The notes beneath the pieces are model-generated. The model worked only from the letters and a program-made list of their open reading frames with translations. It had not been told where the DNA came from and searched no databases. The position numbers were made by a program, and so were the translations under genes. Of a stretch of 64,000 nucleotides of DNA, positions 54,895 through 62,495 are shown piece after piece (position 1 is the stretch's first letter; each line of letters begins with the position of its first letter). The DNA lies in NCBI GenBank assembly GCA_038405045.1, contig JBBZIV010000001.1, forward strand, positions 992,001 to 1,056,000. Direction: 5' to 3'. The stretch comes from Sporobacter sp038405045. GTDB lineage: Bacteria > Bacillota > Clostridia > Oscillospirales > Oscillospiraceae.

Positions 54895-54924
54895 AGGGGC
54901 AGCTGGCGCTGCCTCTGCTTTTTA
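54895..54924 (+). terminator. Intrinsic terminator after the NrdD-like gene
   Basis: AGGGGCAGC pairs with GCTGCCTCT (one G-U) around TGGC, then GCTTTTTATTT. Confidence 0.8.
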
Positions 54925-55048
54925 TTTCCACAGGAAAACAAGCCTCTTCTGTGCGTTCTTCGTCCCTCTCATCATATTTTGATAATTTCTTTTGAAGGAC
55001 TTATCAAAACATTATTCATTTTGCAGTGTTTTATCTGTCGATCGAGCA

Positions 55049-55077
55049 TTGACAAACAAAACACGTGACGATATAAT
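55049..55077 (+). promoter_or_regulatory. Consensus sigma-A promoter of glnA
   Basis: TTGACA (55049-55054), 17 bases and TATAAT (55072-55077): perfect consensus. Confidence 0.88.
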
Positions 55078-55089
55078 TTATAAATACAG

Positions 55090-55133
55090 CGGCAAGGGCG
55101 CCACGGTATGGTGGTGACCTGTCGCCGTTTTTT
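55090..55133 (+). promoter_or_regulatory. Terminator-like hairpin in the glnA leader
   Basis: It begins only about 6 bases after the predicted transcription start. CGGC (55090-55093) pairs with GCCG (55124-55127), AGG with CCT, and CGCCAC with GTGGTG around a 6-base loop, with internal asymmetry, followed directly by six T and CTTGTTG. It lies 43 bases before the start codon and looks like an attenuator or small aptamer. Confidence 0.65.
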
Positions 55134-55175
55134 CTTGTTGTTCCTACATACATTATTATTTGGGGAGATATTTAT

Positions 55176-57269
55176 ATGGCTACTGTCAATGAAATGTTCG
55201 GAAGTATGGTTTTCAGCGATCATGTCATGAAGCAAAGACTGCCCAAGGAGACATATAAGGCATTGCAGAAAACGATTAACGAGGGCGCTGATCTTGATAT
55301 CAGCGTTGCCAACGTTGTCGCCAATGCCATGAAAGACTGGGCACTCGAAAAAGGCGCGACGCATTACACGCACTGGTTCCAGCCGATGACCGGCATCACG
55401 GCCGAAAAGCATGACAGCTTCATCACGCCGACAAATGACGGCCGCGTTCTGATGGAGTTTTCCGGCGGTGAGCTTGTCCGCGGTGAGCCCGACGCGTCGA
55501 GCTTCCCGTCCGGCGGCATCCGCGCGACTTTTGAAGCCCGCGGCTATACCGTGTGGGACCCCACCTCCGCCGCATTTGTCAAGGGCGCGACGCTCTACAT
55601 ACCGACGGCCTTCTGCTCCTATACGGGCGAGGCGCTTGACGCCAAAACGCCGCTGCTGCGCTCCATGGAAGCCGTCAGCAAGCAGGCTGTTCGCGTTCTG
55701 CATCTGTTTGGCAACAAGGACGTGACGGCCGTCAAATCAACGGTCGGCCCTGAGCAGGAATACTTCCTCATCGACAAGGCGCTCTATGAACAGAGAAGAG
55801 ACCTCGTCTTCACCGGCCGCACCCTCTTCGGCAACAAACCCCCCAAGGGCCAGGAGCTGGAGGATCAGTACTTTGCCGCCATCAAAACCCGCGTTGCGGC
55901 CTTTATGAACGAACTCAACGAGGAGCTGTGGAAGCTCGGCGTGCTTGCCAAGACAGAGCACAATGAAGTCGCGCCCGCTCAGCACGAGCTCGCGCCCATC
56001 TTCTCGACAACCAATATTGCCGTCGATCACAACCACCTGACGATGGAGCTCATGCAGCGCATCGCCAAAAAATACGATATGATCTGCCTCCTGCACGAAA
56101 AGCCCTTTGCAGGCGTCAACGGCAGCGGCAAGCATAACAACTGGTCCATTGCCACGAACACCGGCACGAATCTCCTCGACCCGGGCAAGACACCGTTTGA
56201 AAACGCCCAGTTCCTCCTCTTCCTCGCCGCCGTCATCAAGGCTGTCGACGAGCATCAGGATCTTCTGCGCATCTCGGTTGCCACAGCGGCCAACGATCAC
56301 CGCCTCGGCGCCAACGAAGCACCGCCGGCCATCATCTCCATCTTCCTCGGCGATGAACTGACAGCCATTGTCGAAGCAATCGACAGCGGCTCGAGCTACG
56401 ACTCAAAGTCCAAGACGATGATGAAGATCGGCGTCGATGTCCTGCCGCAGTTCCCGAAGGACACGACGGACCGCAACCGCACCTCTCCGTTTGCTTTTAC
56501 AGGCAACAAATTCGAGTTCCGCATGGCTGGCTCGTCCATGTCGATTGCCGAGGCCAACACCGTTCTCAACACGGCCGTGGCCGAGTCCCTGCGCGTTTTT
56601 GCCGACGCCCTTGAAAACGCGACCGACTTCAACGCTGTGCTCACAAAGCTCGTCAAAGAAACGATCAAGAAGCACAAGCGCATCATCTTTAACGGCAACG
56701 GTTACGATGACGCTTGGGTTACAGAGGCTGAAAAGCGCGGCCTGTTAAACCTCAAGTCAACGCCCGAAGCCCTCCCCTATCTCATCCATGAAAAGAACGT
56801 CAAGCTCTTCAAGACACACGGTGTTTATTCTGAGAAAGAGCTGCATTCCCGCTTTGAGATTGCCCTTGAGAACTATTGCAAGATTCTCAACATCGAGGTG
56901 CTCACCATGCTGGAGATTGCCAAGACGAGCATTCTCCCCGCCGTCACAGGCTATGCCAAAAAGCTTGCCGAAGCGGCAAACGCTAAAAAGGCGCTGATTG
57001 CCGGTGTTGATGTCTCCTTTGAGACAGCGTGCGTTTCCCGCATCAGCGAACTGACTGGCGATCTTTATAAGGGTACCATCGCTCTTGAGGAAGTGCTGGC
57101 AAAGACGGAAGCCATCTCCGGCACTGCCGAAATGTCTATGGCGTACAAGACGAACGTCATCCCCGTTATGGACAGCGTCCGCGCCGCTGCCGACGCCCTG
57201 GAGCTCATCACGGCGAAGAAAGCCTGGCCGCTCCCGACATACGGCGACATGCTCTTCTCCGTTCTGTAA
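55176..57269 (+). CDS. glnA: Glutamine synthetase, type III
   Basis: ATP-dependent assimilation of ammonia into glutamine. The 697-residue length and motifs THWFQPMTGITAEKHDSF, GELVRGEPDASSFPSGG, STVGPEQEYFLID and HNNWSIATNTGTNLLDPGK identify the large GSIII (GlnN) class rather than the 440-residue GSI. ATG 55176 follows TTGGGGAG. It is a single-gene unit with a consensus promoter, a leader hairpin and a strong terminator, which suggests control at transcription elongation. Confidence 0.97.
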   Translation: MATVNEMFGSMVFSDHVMKQRLPKETYKALQKTINEGADLDISVANVVANAMKDWALEKGATHYTHWFQPMTGITAEKHDSFITPTNDGRVLMEFSGGELVRGEPDASSFPSGGIRATFEARGYTVWDPTSAAFVKGATLYIPTAFCSYTGEALDAKTPLLRSMEAVSKQAVRVLHLFGNKDVTAVKSTVGPEQEYFLIDKALYEQRRDLVFTGRTLFGNKPPKGQELEDQYFAAIKTRVAAFMNELNEELWKLGVLAKTEHNEVAPAQHELAPIFSTTNIAVDHNHLTMELMQRIAKKYDMICLLHEKPFAGVNGSGKHNNWSIATNTGTNLLDPGKTPFENAQFLLFLAAVIKAVDEHQDLLRISVATAANDHRLGANEAPPAIISIFLGDELTAIVEAIDSGSSYDSKSKTMMKIGVDVLPQFPKDTTDRNRTSPFAFTGNKFEFRMAGSSMSIAEANTVLNTAVAESLRVFADALENATDFNAVLTKLVKETIKKHKRIIFNGNGYDDAWVTEAEKRGLLNLKSTPEALPYLIHEKNVKLFKTHGVYSEKELHSRFEIALENYCKILNIEVLTMLEIAKTSILPAVTGYAKKLAEAANAKKALIAGVDVSFETACVSRISELTGDLYKGTIALEEVLAKTEAISGTAEMSMAYKTNVIPVMDSVRAAADALELITAKKAWPLPTYGDMLFSVL

Positions 57270-57299
57270 GAGCTTCGGAAAACCTTATAACATAATAAA

Positions 57300-57332
57300 C
57301 AGAGCCGCCGGATTCCGGCGGCTCTGCTTTTT
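57300..57332 (+). terminator. Intrinsic terminator after glnA
   Basis: CAGAGCCGCCGG pairs with CCGGCGGCTCTG around ATT, then CTTTTTATT. Confidence 0.93.
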
Positions 57333-57342
57333 ATTGCGCTGA

Positions 57343-57575
57343 CGGGGCGATGTGGGCATCGCCCCCTACAGGGACGGTGGGGGCAGCGCCCCCTACGGGG
57401 ACGGGGGGCAAACTCCCTGGGTTATTCGCTGCGTGAATGCCACCTCCCTCAGATGGGAGGCTTTTGGGGCGGCCGTCCCTACGGCACGCGGAGGTCGTCA
57501 TGCTCGACGGGTGAAGCCCTTTGTCTTTTTATAGGGGGTCATGGGGGGCGATGCCCCCTATACCTTTTTCGGTGG
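57343..57575. repeat. Repeat cluster between glnA and the FAH gene
   Basis: Contains GGGGCGATGTGGGCATCGCC followed by CCCTAC (about 57346), GGGGGCAGCGCCCCCTAC (about 57379) and GGGGGGCGATGCCCCCTA (about 57543). The 315-base gap holds no gene. Confidence 0.7.
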
Positions 57576-57584
57576 CGGGTGGGT

Positions 57585-58436
57585 TTAGATCAGCTTTGTT
57601 GTCAGCGTTCCGAGACCGTCTATAGTGACGGACACGGTGTCGCCCGGTTTCAGCCAAACGCGCGACGCTTCCGGTTTACCGAGAAGAACGCCTGCGGGCG
57701 TCCCTGTAAAAATGAGATCGCCGGGGGTGAGCTGAAAATAGCGCGAGGCCGCGCTGACAATGGCCCGGCATTTGAAAATCATGTCTGACGTTGTACCGGA
57801 CTGCCTGCGCACGCCATTGACGTCGCAATATATCCCGTTATCGCCGTCGGGGTCGAAGCTATCCGCCGTCGTGATGACGGGGCCCGCTGGGGCAAAGCCT
57901 GGAAATGCTTTGCCCGCCAGCCACTGGCTGGAGAGAAACTGGCTGTCGCGGGCACTGAGATCGTTGCCGCACGTATAGCCGAAGACATAATCGAGCGCCG
58001 CATCCTCCGAGATGTTCCAAGCCTGTTTCCCAATGACTAGGACAAGCTCGGCCTCGTAGTCAAAGCATTTTAGCCACTGTGGGAGCGTCACCGAGGCGCC
58101 CGCAGGCGCTAGCGCGTCGTTAAACTTTGAGAAAAAGACGATGTCGCGCGGCGGGGCCATGCCCGTCTCGGCGGCATGGCTTTTGTAATTAAGCCCGACG
58201 CAGATAATTTTTTGCGGCTCGGTGACATTGGCATAGTGGAGCGACATTAAGTCGAGCGTGGGGAGGCTCTCATCGCCAAGCGCCGCCGCGACGCGGTCTT
58301 TGAGGCTATCCCAACCGGCAATAATGTCATTCATGTGCGCGGGGCAGCCGAGCACCGAAAGATCAACGACAGTGCCGTTATCCCGGAGCACACCGGTGTG
58401 AAGTTTGCCGTCTTTTACAAAGCTTAACAGTTTCAT
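57585..58436 (-). CDS. Fumarylacetoacetate hydrolase-fold protein
   Basis: Metal-dependent hydrolase or decarboxylase of the FAH family, 283 residues. An N-terminal domain (1-70) precedes the FAH domain with KIICVGLNYKSHAAE, FDYEAELVLVIGK (metal Glu), GNDLSARD and TPGDLIFTGTPAGVLLGK. Members hydrolyse acylpyruvates or act on 2-oxo-3-deoxy acids; the substrate here is unknown. ATG 58436 follows GAGGTG, and the aldolase gene ends 9 bases upstream on the same strand, so it probably acts on a product of that pathway. Confidence 0.9.
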   Translation of the reverse strand: MKLLSFVKDGKLHTGVLRDNGTVVDLSVLGCPAHMNDIIAGWDSLKDRVAAALGDESLPTLDLMSLHYANVTEPQKIICVGLNYKSHAAETGMAPPRDIVFFSKFNDALAPAGASVTLPQWLKCFDYEAELVLVIGKQAWNISEDAALDYVFGYTCGNDLSARDSQFLSSQWLAGKAFPGFAPAGPVITTADSFDPDGDNGIYCDVNGVRRQSGTTSDMIFKCRAIVSAASRYFQLTPGDLIFTGTPAGVLLGKPEASRVWLKPGDTVSVTIDGLGTLTTKLI

Positions 58437-58445
58437 CGCGTCACC

Positions 58446-59138
58446 TCATACATCATCGCGGCCCAACGGCCTGCCGCCGCCTGTGATCCCCCACATCGGC
58501 CGCAGCGCCAGAAGCGCGTCGATTTGTTTTTCCGTCATCGCTCGCGTGATGCCGAGCATTTTTGACAGCAGCGTAACAGTTGCCGTATACTCGACGCGCT
58601 CCATGCGCTCGAGCGCCTCGTTGACGCTTTGTCCCCACGCGACGGCGCCATGGTGCTCCAGCAGAAGGGCATGATAATCCTGCACGAACGCCGAAACGCC
58701 GTCCGCCAAATCGTCCGACCCCGGCAGGGCAAACGGGACGAGCGGCACAACACCGAGCAAGACGACGGTCTCCTGTAAAATCGCCGTGTCAAGCGGCAGC
58801 CCGGCGGCGGCAAAAACGGCGGCAGACGGCGGGTGCGCGTGGACGACGGCGAGAACGTCTGGCGACTGTTTGTAGCAGTTTAAGTGCATTTTAATCTCAC
58901 TGGAGGGCATGGATGTCCCCTCCAGAACGCTGCCGTCTAGGTCGAGCTTTATGAGCATATCCTCCGTCAAAAAGCCCTTGCAAACACCGGAGGGCGTTGC
59001 CAGGATGTGATTCGGCGACACACGGGCGCTTAAATTGCCGTCGCTTGCGCAGACGAGGCCTTTTTGATACAGGCGCTGTCCGGCCTCTATGATGGCGCGT
59101 TTGGCTTCTTGGTCGGTGGGGTAAGCTGTCGGTGACAT
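58446..59138 (-). CDS. Class II aldolase/adducin family protein
   Basis: Zn-dependent aldolase of 230 residues, FucA-like. Catalytic Glu 81 is in SSEIKMH, zinc ligands are His 100 and His 102 of HAHPP, and His 162/163 lies in EHHGAVAWG. In this context the likely substrate is 5-deoxyribulose-1-phosphate or 5-methylthioribulose-1-phosphate, giving DHAP and an aldehyde, as for the DrdB/Ald2 enzymes; fuculose-1-phosphate remains possible. ATG follows GGAG. The gene lies between mtnA (517 bases upstream, separated by repeats) and the FAH gene. Confidence 0.88.
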   Translation of the reverse strand: MSPTAYPTDQEAKRAIIEAGQRLYQKGLVCASDGNLSARVSPNHILATPSGVCKGFLTEDMLIKLDLDGSVLEGTSMPSSEIKMHLNCYKQSPDVLAVVHAHPPSAAVFAAAGLPLDTAILQETVVLLGVVPLVPFALPGSDDLADGVSAFVQDYHALLLEHHGAVAWGQSVNEALERMERVEYTATVTLLSKMLGITRAMTEKQIDALLALRPMWGITGGGRPLGRDDV

Positions 59139-59189
59139 GGCGGGATCTCCTTCATGTGTGGTGTATGGGGGCAGCGAGTGGGCCTTTGA

Positions 59190-59650
59190 GGCGGACGGCC
59201 AATGGCCGTCCCTACGGGATGTGGGATGGGCATGCCCTCATCCGTCACGACTTCGTCGTGCCACCTTCCCCAGTGGGGAAGGCTTTAGAGGGTGGGATGA
59301 CGGGGCGATGTAGGCATCGCCCCCTACGGAGTGCTGGGCGGAGACGCCCTCATCCGTCACGACTTCGTCGTGCCACCTTCCCCGGTGGGGAAGGCTTTAG
59401 AGGGCGGGATGACGGGGCGATGTAGGCATCGCCCCCTACGGAGTGCTGGGCGGAGACGCCCTCATCCGTCACGACTTCGTCGTGCCACCTTCCCCAGTGG
59501 GGAAGGCTTAAGAGGGCGGGATGACGGCGCGATGTAGGCATCGCCCTCTACGGGGTGCTGAGCGGAGACGCCCTCATCCGTCACGGCTTTGCCGTGCCAC
59601 ATTCCCCAGTGGGGAAGGCTTAATGGGGTCATAGGGGGCATAGCCCCCTA
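59190..59650. repeat. Repeat region with a 112-bp tandem array
   Basis: A GGACGGCCAATGGCCGTCC palindrome (about 59193) is followed by four double-hairpin elements beginning CCCTCATCCG at 59235, 59347, 59459 and 59571, exactly 112 bases apart. The spacing holds a GGGGCGATGTAGGCATCGCC palindrome ending in CCCTAC. The last copy has diverged in matched positions (ACGGCTTTGCCGT for ACGACTTCGTCGT). A GGGGGCATAGCCCCCTA element ends the region. No gene lies between 59139 and 59655. Confidence 0.9.
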
Positions 59651-59655
59651 AACCT

Positions 59656-60732
59656 TTATTGGGTGGCGGGTGGGTTTTGAAACATCGTTTCGAGGTTTTC
59701 CCGATACGGCGGGCGACAGATGCCCTTTTCAGTGATGATCGCTGTAATCAAAGAAGCGTCCGTTACGTCAAAGGCGGGATTATAACAAGAAACATCCAAC
59801 GGCGCAATTGGCTTAATAAAATATTTTTCTTTGATTTCCGCCGGTGCGCGCTGTTCGATGACGATATCCGCGCCCGTTCGGCAAGTAAAATCGATTGTCG
59901 TTGACGGGCAGAAGACGTAAAACGGGATGCCGTAATACCGCGCGAGGACGGCGAGGCCCGACGTGCCGATTTTATTGGCCGTGTCGCCGTTTCGCGCCAC
60001 CCTGTCACAGCCGACAAAGACGGCGTCGATCTTCCCTTCCTTCATCACGAGGCTTGCCATGTTATCGCAAATGAGCGTGCAGCCAATGCCCGCCCGGTGT
60101 AGCTCATACGACGTCAGCCGTGCCCCCTGCAGAAGCGGGCGCGTCTCGTCTGTAAAAACGCGCAGGTGGATACCGCGCTCGTGCGCGAGAAAAATCGTCC
60201 CAAGACCGGTGCCGTAAAGCGACGTCGCCAAGGGCCCGGCGTTACAATGCGTCAAAACGCCGTCGCCGTCTTGAACGAGCGCGAGGCCATGATCGGCGAT
60301 GGCCCGGCACATGGCGATGTCCTCATTTTGGATCGCCAGCGCTTCATGATACAAGGCGTCGCAGAGCGCCGGAATATGCAGCCCAGCGCTTTTTTGTACG
60401 ACGGCATCCATCCGGTCAAGCGCATGGCGCAGATTCACCGCCGTCGGCCGCGACGATTCAAGATATGTCTTGTTCTCTGTAAATTCTTGATAAAACGATG
60501 CATCATCAGCCGCTTTTGACCGCGAAGCGAGAACGCTGACGGCAAACGCGGCAAAAATCCCGATTGCCGGGGCCCCGCGCACGCGCAATTGGGCAATTGC
60601 CTCAAACAACTCTTCCCTATCGCTCAACGTCAAATATTTTGTCTCGTTCGGCAGCAGGCTCTGGTCGAGAATGACAACTGACATACCGTCATCGCTGAAA
60701 CGGACATTATCCGGCTTTTTTATTGGCTCCAT
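59656..60732 (-). CDS. mtnA: S-methyl-5-thioribose-1-phosphate isomerase MtnA (or 5-deoxyribose homologue)
   Basis: Isomerises 5-methylthioribose-1-phosphate (or 5-deoxyribose-1-phosphate) to the ribulose form. The 358 residues have RVRGAPAIG at 50-58, the catalytic Cys 163 in THCNAGPLAT and Asp 243 in GCDRVARNGDTANKIGT, which separates the enzyme from eIF2B regulatory subunits. ATG 60732 follows GGAGAG; the longer frame is not supported. It heads a probable mtnA-aldolase-FAH unit. No mtnB, mtnC/E2 enolase or mtnD follows, so full methionine salvage is not encoded here. Confidence 0.93.
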   Translation of the reverse strand: MEPIKKPDNVRFSDDGMSVVILDQSLLPNETKYLTLSDREELFEAIAQLRVRGAPAIGIFAAFAVSVLASRSKAADDASFYQEFTENKTYLESSRPTAVNLRHALDRMDAVVQKSAGLHIPALCDALYHEALAIQNEDIAMCRAIADHGLALVQDGDGVLTHCNAGPLATSLYGTGLGTIFLAHERGIHLRVFTDETRPLLQGARLTSYELHRAGIGCTLICDNMASLVMKEGKIDAVFVGCDRVARNGDTANKIGTSGLAVLARYYGIPFYVFCPSTTIDFTCRTGADIVIEQRAPAEIKEKYFIKPIAPLDVSCYNPAFDVTDASLITAIITEKGICRPPYRENLETMFQNPPATQ

Positions 60733-60810
60733 CGTTTCTCTCCGCTTATTGGATTTGAATAAAATTATTATAGCACATCCGCCTGTGCGATAAAATACGC
60801 GACGCCCCAC

Positions 60811-60839
60811 TTGAAACGTGTTTTAGATTATTGTATAAT
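60811..60839 (+). promoter_or_regulatory. Sigma-A promoter of tRNA-Pro
   Basis: TTGAAA (60811-60816), 17 bases and TATAAT (60834-60839). Confidence 0.8.
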
Positions 60840-60851
60840 GACTTGGCCTGT

Positions 60852-60924
60852 CGGGGTGTGGCGCAGTTGGTAGCGTGCGTGCTTTGGGAGCATGAGGCCG
60901 TGGGTTCGAGTCCCACCACTCCGA
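60852..60924 (+). tRNA. tRNA-Pro (anticodon TGG)
   Basis: The acceptor CGGGGTG (60852-60858) pairs with CACTCCG (60917-60923, one G-U), discriminator A. The anticodon stem CGTGC/GCATG holds the loop TTTGGGA, anticodon TGG. GGGTTCGAGTCCC forms the T arm. CCA is not encoded. Confidence 0.95.
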
Positions 60925-60928
60925 TTTG

Positions 60929-60964
60929 AAAAAGCTTGCCGATGATTTCGGCGGGCTTTTTATT
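60929..60964 (+). terminator. Intrinsic terminator after tRNA-Pro
   Basis: AAAGCTTGCCGA pairs with TCGGCGGGCTTT (G-U wobble) around TGATT, then TTATTTTT. Confidence 0.8.
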
Positions 60965-61059
60965 TTTCAAAATTAAATCCGGCAATGTTAACGGTTGCGG
61001 CGCGTTTTTGTTTGTGCTATATTTTGGGTTACAACGTTTTTAAAGATAAGGACAACACT

Positions 61060-61983
61060 ATGAACATGAGCGCCGTCATCAGCCAAATGGCTGTTTTATT
61101 TCTCATTCTCGTCATCGGCTTTACGGCAAACAAGCTGCGCGTTTTAAATTCGGATTCAAATAAGCTTTTGTCAAAGCTTGTTTTAAACATCGCTCTGCCG
61201 TGCACTATTTTAAATTCCGTAATGAACGGCCAGCCGACGGCCTCCGGCGGCGACGCCGCGCTTTTCATGGGCATCGCGCTCGTTATGTACGCCATCTTTT
61301 TCGCCATTGCCCTGCCCGTGCCGCCACTGCTGCGCGCACCCGACAAGGACCGCGGCATCACGCGCTTTATGCTGGTGTTCGGCAATGTCGGTTATATGGG
61401 TTTCCCCGTTGTTGAAACACTGTTCGGCCCCGGCGCCGTTTTTTACGTTGCGCTCGTGAATATGCTGTTCGGGCTGCTTTGCTTCTCATTTGGTATTCTT
61501 ATGATTTCGGGCCGCGGCAGCAAAATTAACCCGAAGCTTTTTCTCAACCCGGCGCTTTTTGCCTCGGCGGCGGCTATTGTGATTTTTGCGCTGCGTGTGC
61601 ACACGCCGGGCATATTGGCAAACACCGCCGACATCGTTGGGCGGCTGACGACGCCGTGCGCCATGCTCATCATCGGCTCAACACTCGCAGAAATTCCGTT
61701 TAAAGAAGTTTTCGGCGCCGTGCGCCTGTATCCGTTTACTATTATTAAGCTCCTCATCATCCCGCTTCTGACCTGGGCTGTTTTGCGTCTTTTTGTCACG
61801 GATACGATGATGCTGCGCGTCCTCGTCGTTCTCGCGGCGATGCCATCGGCCACGAACGCCACGATGATGAGCTTTGAATACGGCGGCAACGAGAAGCTCG
61901 CCGCCGAGGGCGTTTTTATAACGACACTATTTTCCATCGTGACGATTCCGTTTTTGGTATATATCCTGTTTTCGGGACGGTGA
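61060..61983 (+). CDS. AEC family transporter (auxin efflux carrier fold)
   Basis: Membrane carrier of 307 residues with about ten hydrophobic segments in two five-helix repeats. The conserved FGNVGYMGFPVVETLFG near 108-124 and the second-half counterpart MPSATNATMMSFEYGG near 266-281 mark the AEC/BART fold. Bacterial members move malate, other organic acids or amino acids; the substrate is not evident. ATG 61060 has AAGGA 7 bases upstream. It is a single gene followed by repeats. Confidence 0.9.
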   Translation: MNMSAVISQMAVLFLILVIGFTANKLRVLNSDSNKLLSKLVLNIALPCTILNSVMNGQPTASGGDAALFMGIALVMYAIFFAIALPVPPLLRAPDKDRGITRFMLVFGNVGYMGFPVVETLFGPGAVFYVALVNMLFGLLCFSFGILMISGRGSKINPKLFLNPALFASAAAIVIFALRVHTPGILANTADIVGRLTTPCAMLIIGSTLAEIPFKEVFGAVRLYPFTIIKLLIIPLLTWAVLRLFVTDTMMLRVLVVLAAMPSATNATMMSFEYGGNEKLAAEGVFITTLFSIVTIPFLVYILFSGR

Positions 61984-61989
61984 TAAAAG

Positions 61990-62094
61990 GCGGGCGGATT
62001 CCATATCCGCCCGTGTGGGGATGGGCGGACGGCCAATGGCCGTCCATACAAAATAGCCTTGGAGGCGGCGATGTAGGCATCGCCCCCTACAAAA
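61990..62094. repeat. Three REP-like palindromes after the AEC gene
   Basis: GGGCGGATTCCATATCCGCCC (about 61993), GGACGGCCAATGGCCGTCC (about 62028) and GGCGATGTAGGCATCGCCCC followed by CTAC (about 62069). Confidence 0.75.
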
Positions 62095-62152
62095 GACGAT
62101 TTGAGGCGGGTCTTTTTTTGATAAAATTCGATTTTTTACTATTATTTGTTTG

Positions 62153-62182
62153 AATATAAGAACCGGGCGCGGCAATGCTATA
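62153..62182 (+). promoter_or_regulatory. Candidate sigma-G promoter of the SASP gene
   Basis: TGAATA (62153-62158), 17 bases and AATGCTA (62176-62182), near the sigma-G form TGAATA/CATNHTA. Sigma-G control of SASP genes is well known. Confidence 0.6.
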
Positions 62183-62239
62183 ATCGAAAGGTGCAAACGT
62201 ACCTGACGAAAAAACCGAAAAACAAGGAGTGTTAATATA

Positions 62240-62434
62240 ATGGCTAGATCTAATCAGTTAGTCAATCAGAACGCGCGTGACGCGATGAACCGTTTCAAGA
62301 TGGAAACAGCCAGCGAAGTCGGCGTCAGCCTGAAGCAGGGCTACAACGGTGACATCACCGCCAAGCAGGCCGGCAGCATCGGCGGCCAGATGGTCAAGAA
62401 AATGATCCAGGCTTATGAGAACGGCGTCCAGTAA
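62240..62434 (+). CDS. Small acid-soluble spore protein, alpha/beta type
   Basis: DNA-binding protein that coats and protects the spore chromosome and is degraded by the Gpr protease at germination. The 64 residues carry METASEVGVSLKQGYNGD (20-37), which spans the Gpr cleavage region, and the family motif GSIGGQMVKKMI (45-56). ATG follows AAGGAG. A sigma-G-like promoter lies upstream, and a strong terminator follows. Confidence 0.96.
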   Translation: MARSNQLVNQNARDAMNRFKMETASEVGVSLKQGYNGDITAKQAGSIGGQMVKKMIQAYENGVQ

Positions 62435-62457
62435 GAACGTTTCGTATCAATAAAAAT

Positions 62458-62492
62458 GCGGCAGGCGGAAATTCCGCCTGCCGCGTTATTTT
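62458..62492. terminator. Terminator between convergent SASP gene and tyrS
   Basis: GCGGCAGGCGGAA pairs with TTCCGCCTGCCGC around one base, then GTTATTTTTG on the plus strand; A-rich flank gives a T-run for tyrS too. Confidence 0.88.
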
Positions 62493-62495
62493 TGC

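Noticed and set aside
55090..55133. Known glutamine riboswitch or ANTAR target before glnA
   Set aside because: Only one hairpin is present, and neither the conserved glutamine-aptamer bases nor the paired A/G hexaloops of ANTAR sites could be found. It is kept as an unassigned leader hairpin.
59132..59541. Open frames reading ALIRHDFVVPPSP-like repeats in the 59 kb array
   Set aside because: They are translations of the tandem intergenic repeat; several frames stay open only because the 112-base unit lacks stops, and no ribosome binding site is linked to them.
59235..59650. Possible CRISPR array
   Set aside because: The period is constant, but the units are near-identical throughout, without unique spacers, and no cas gene lies in the window.
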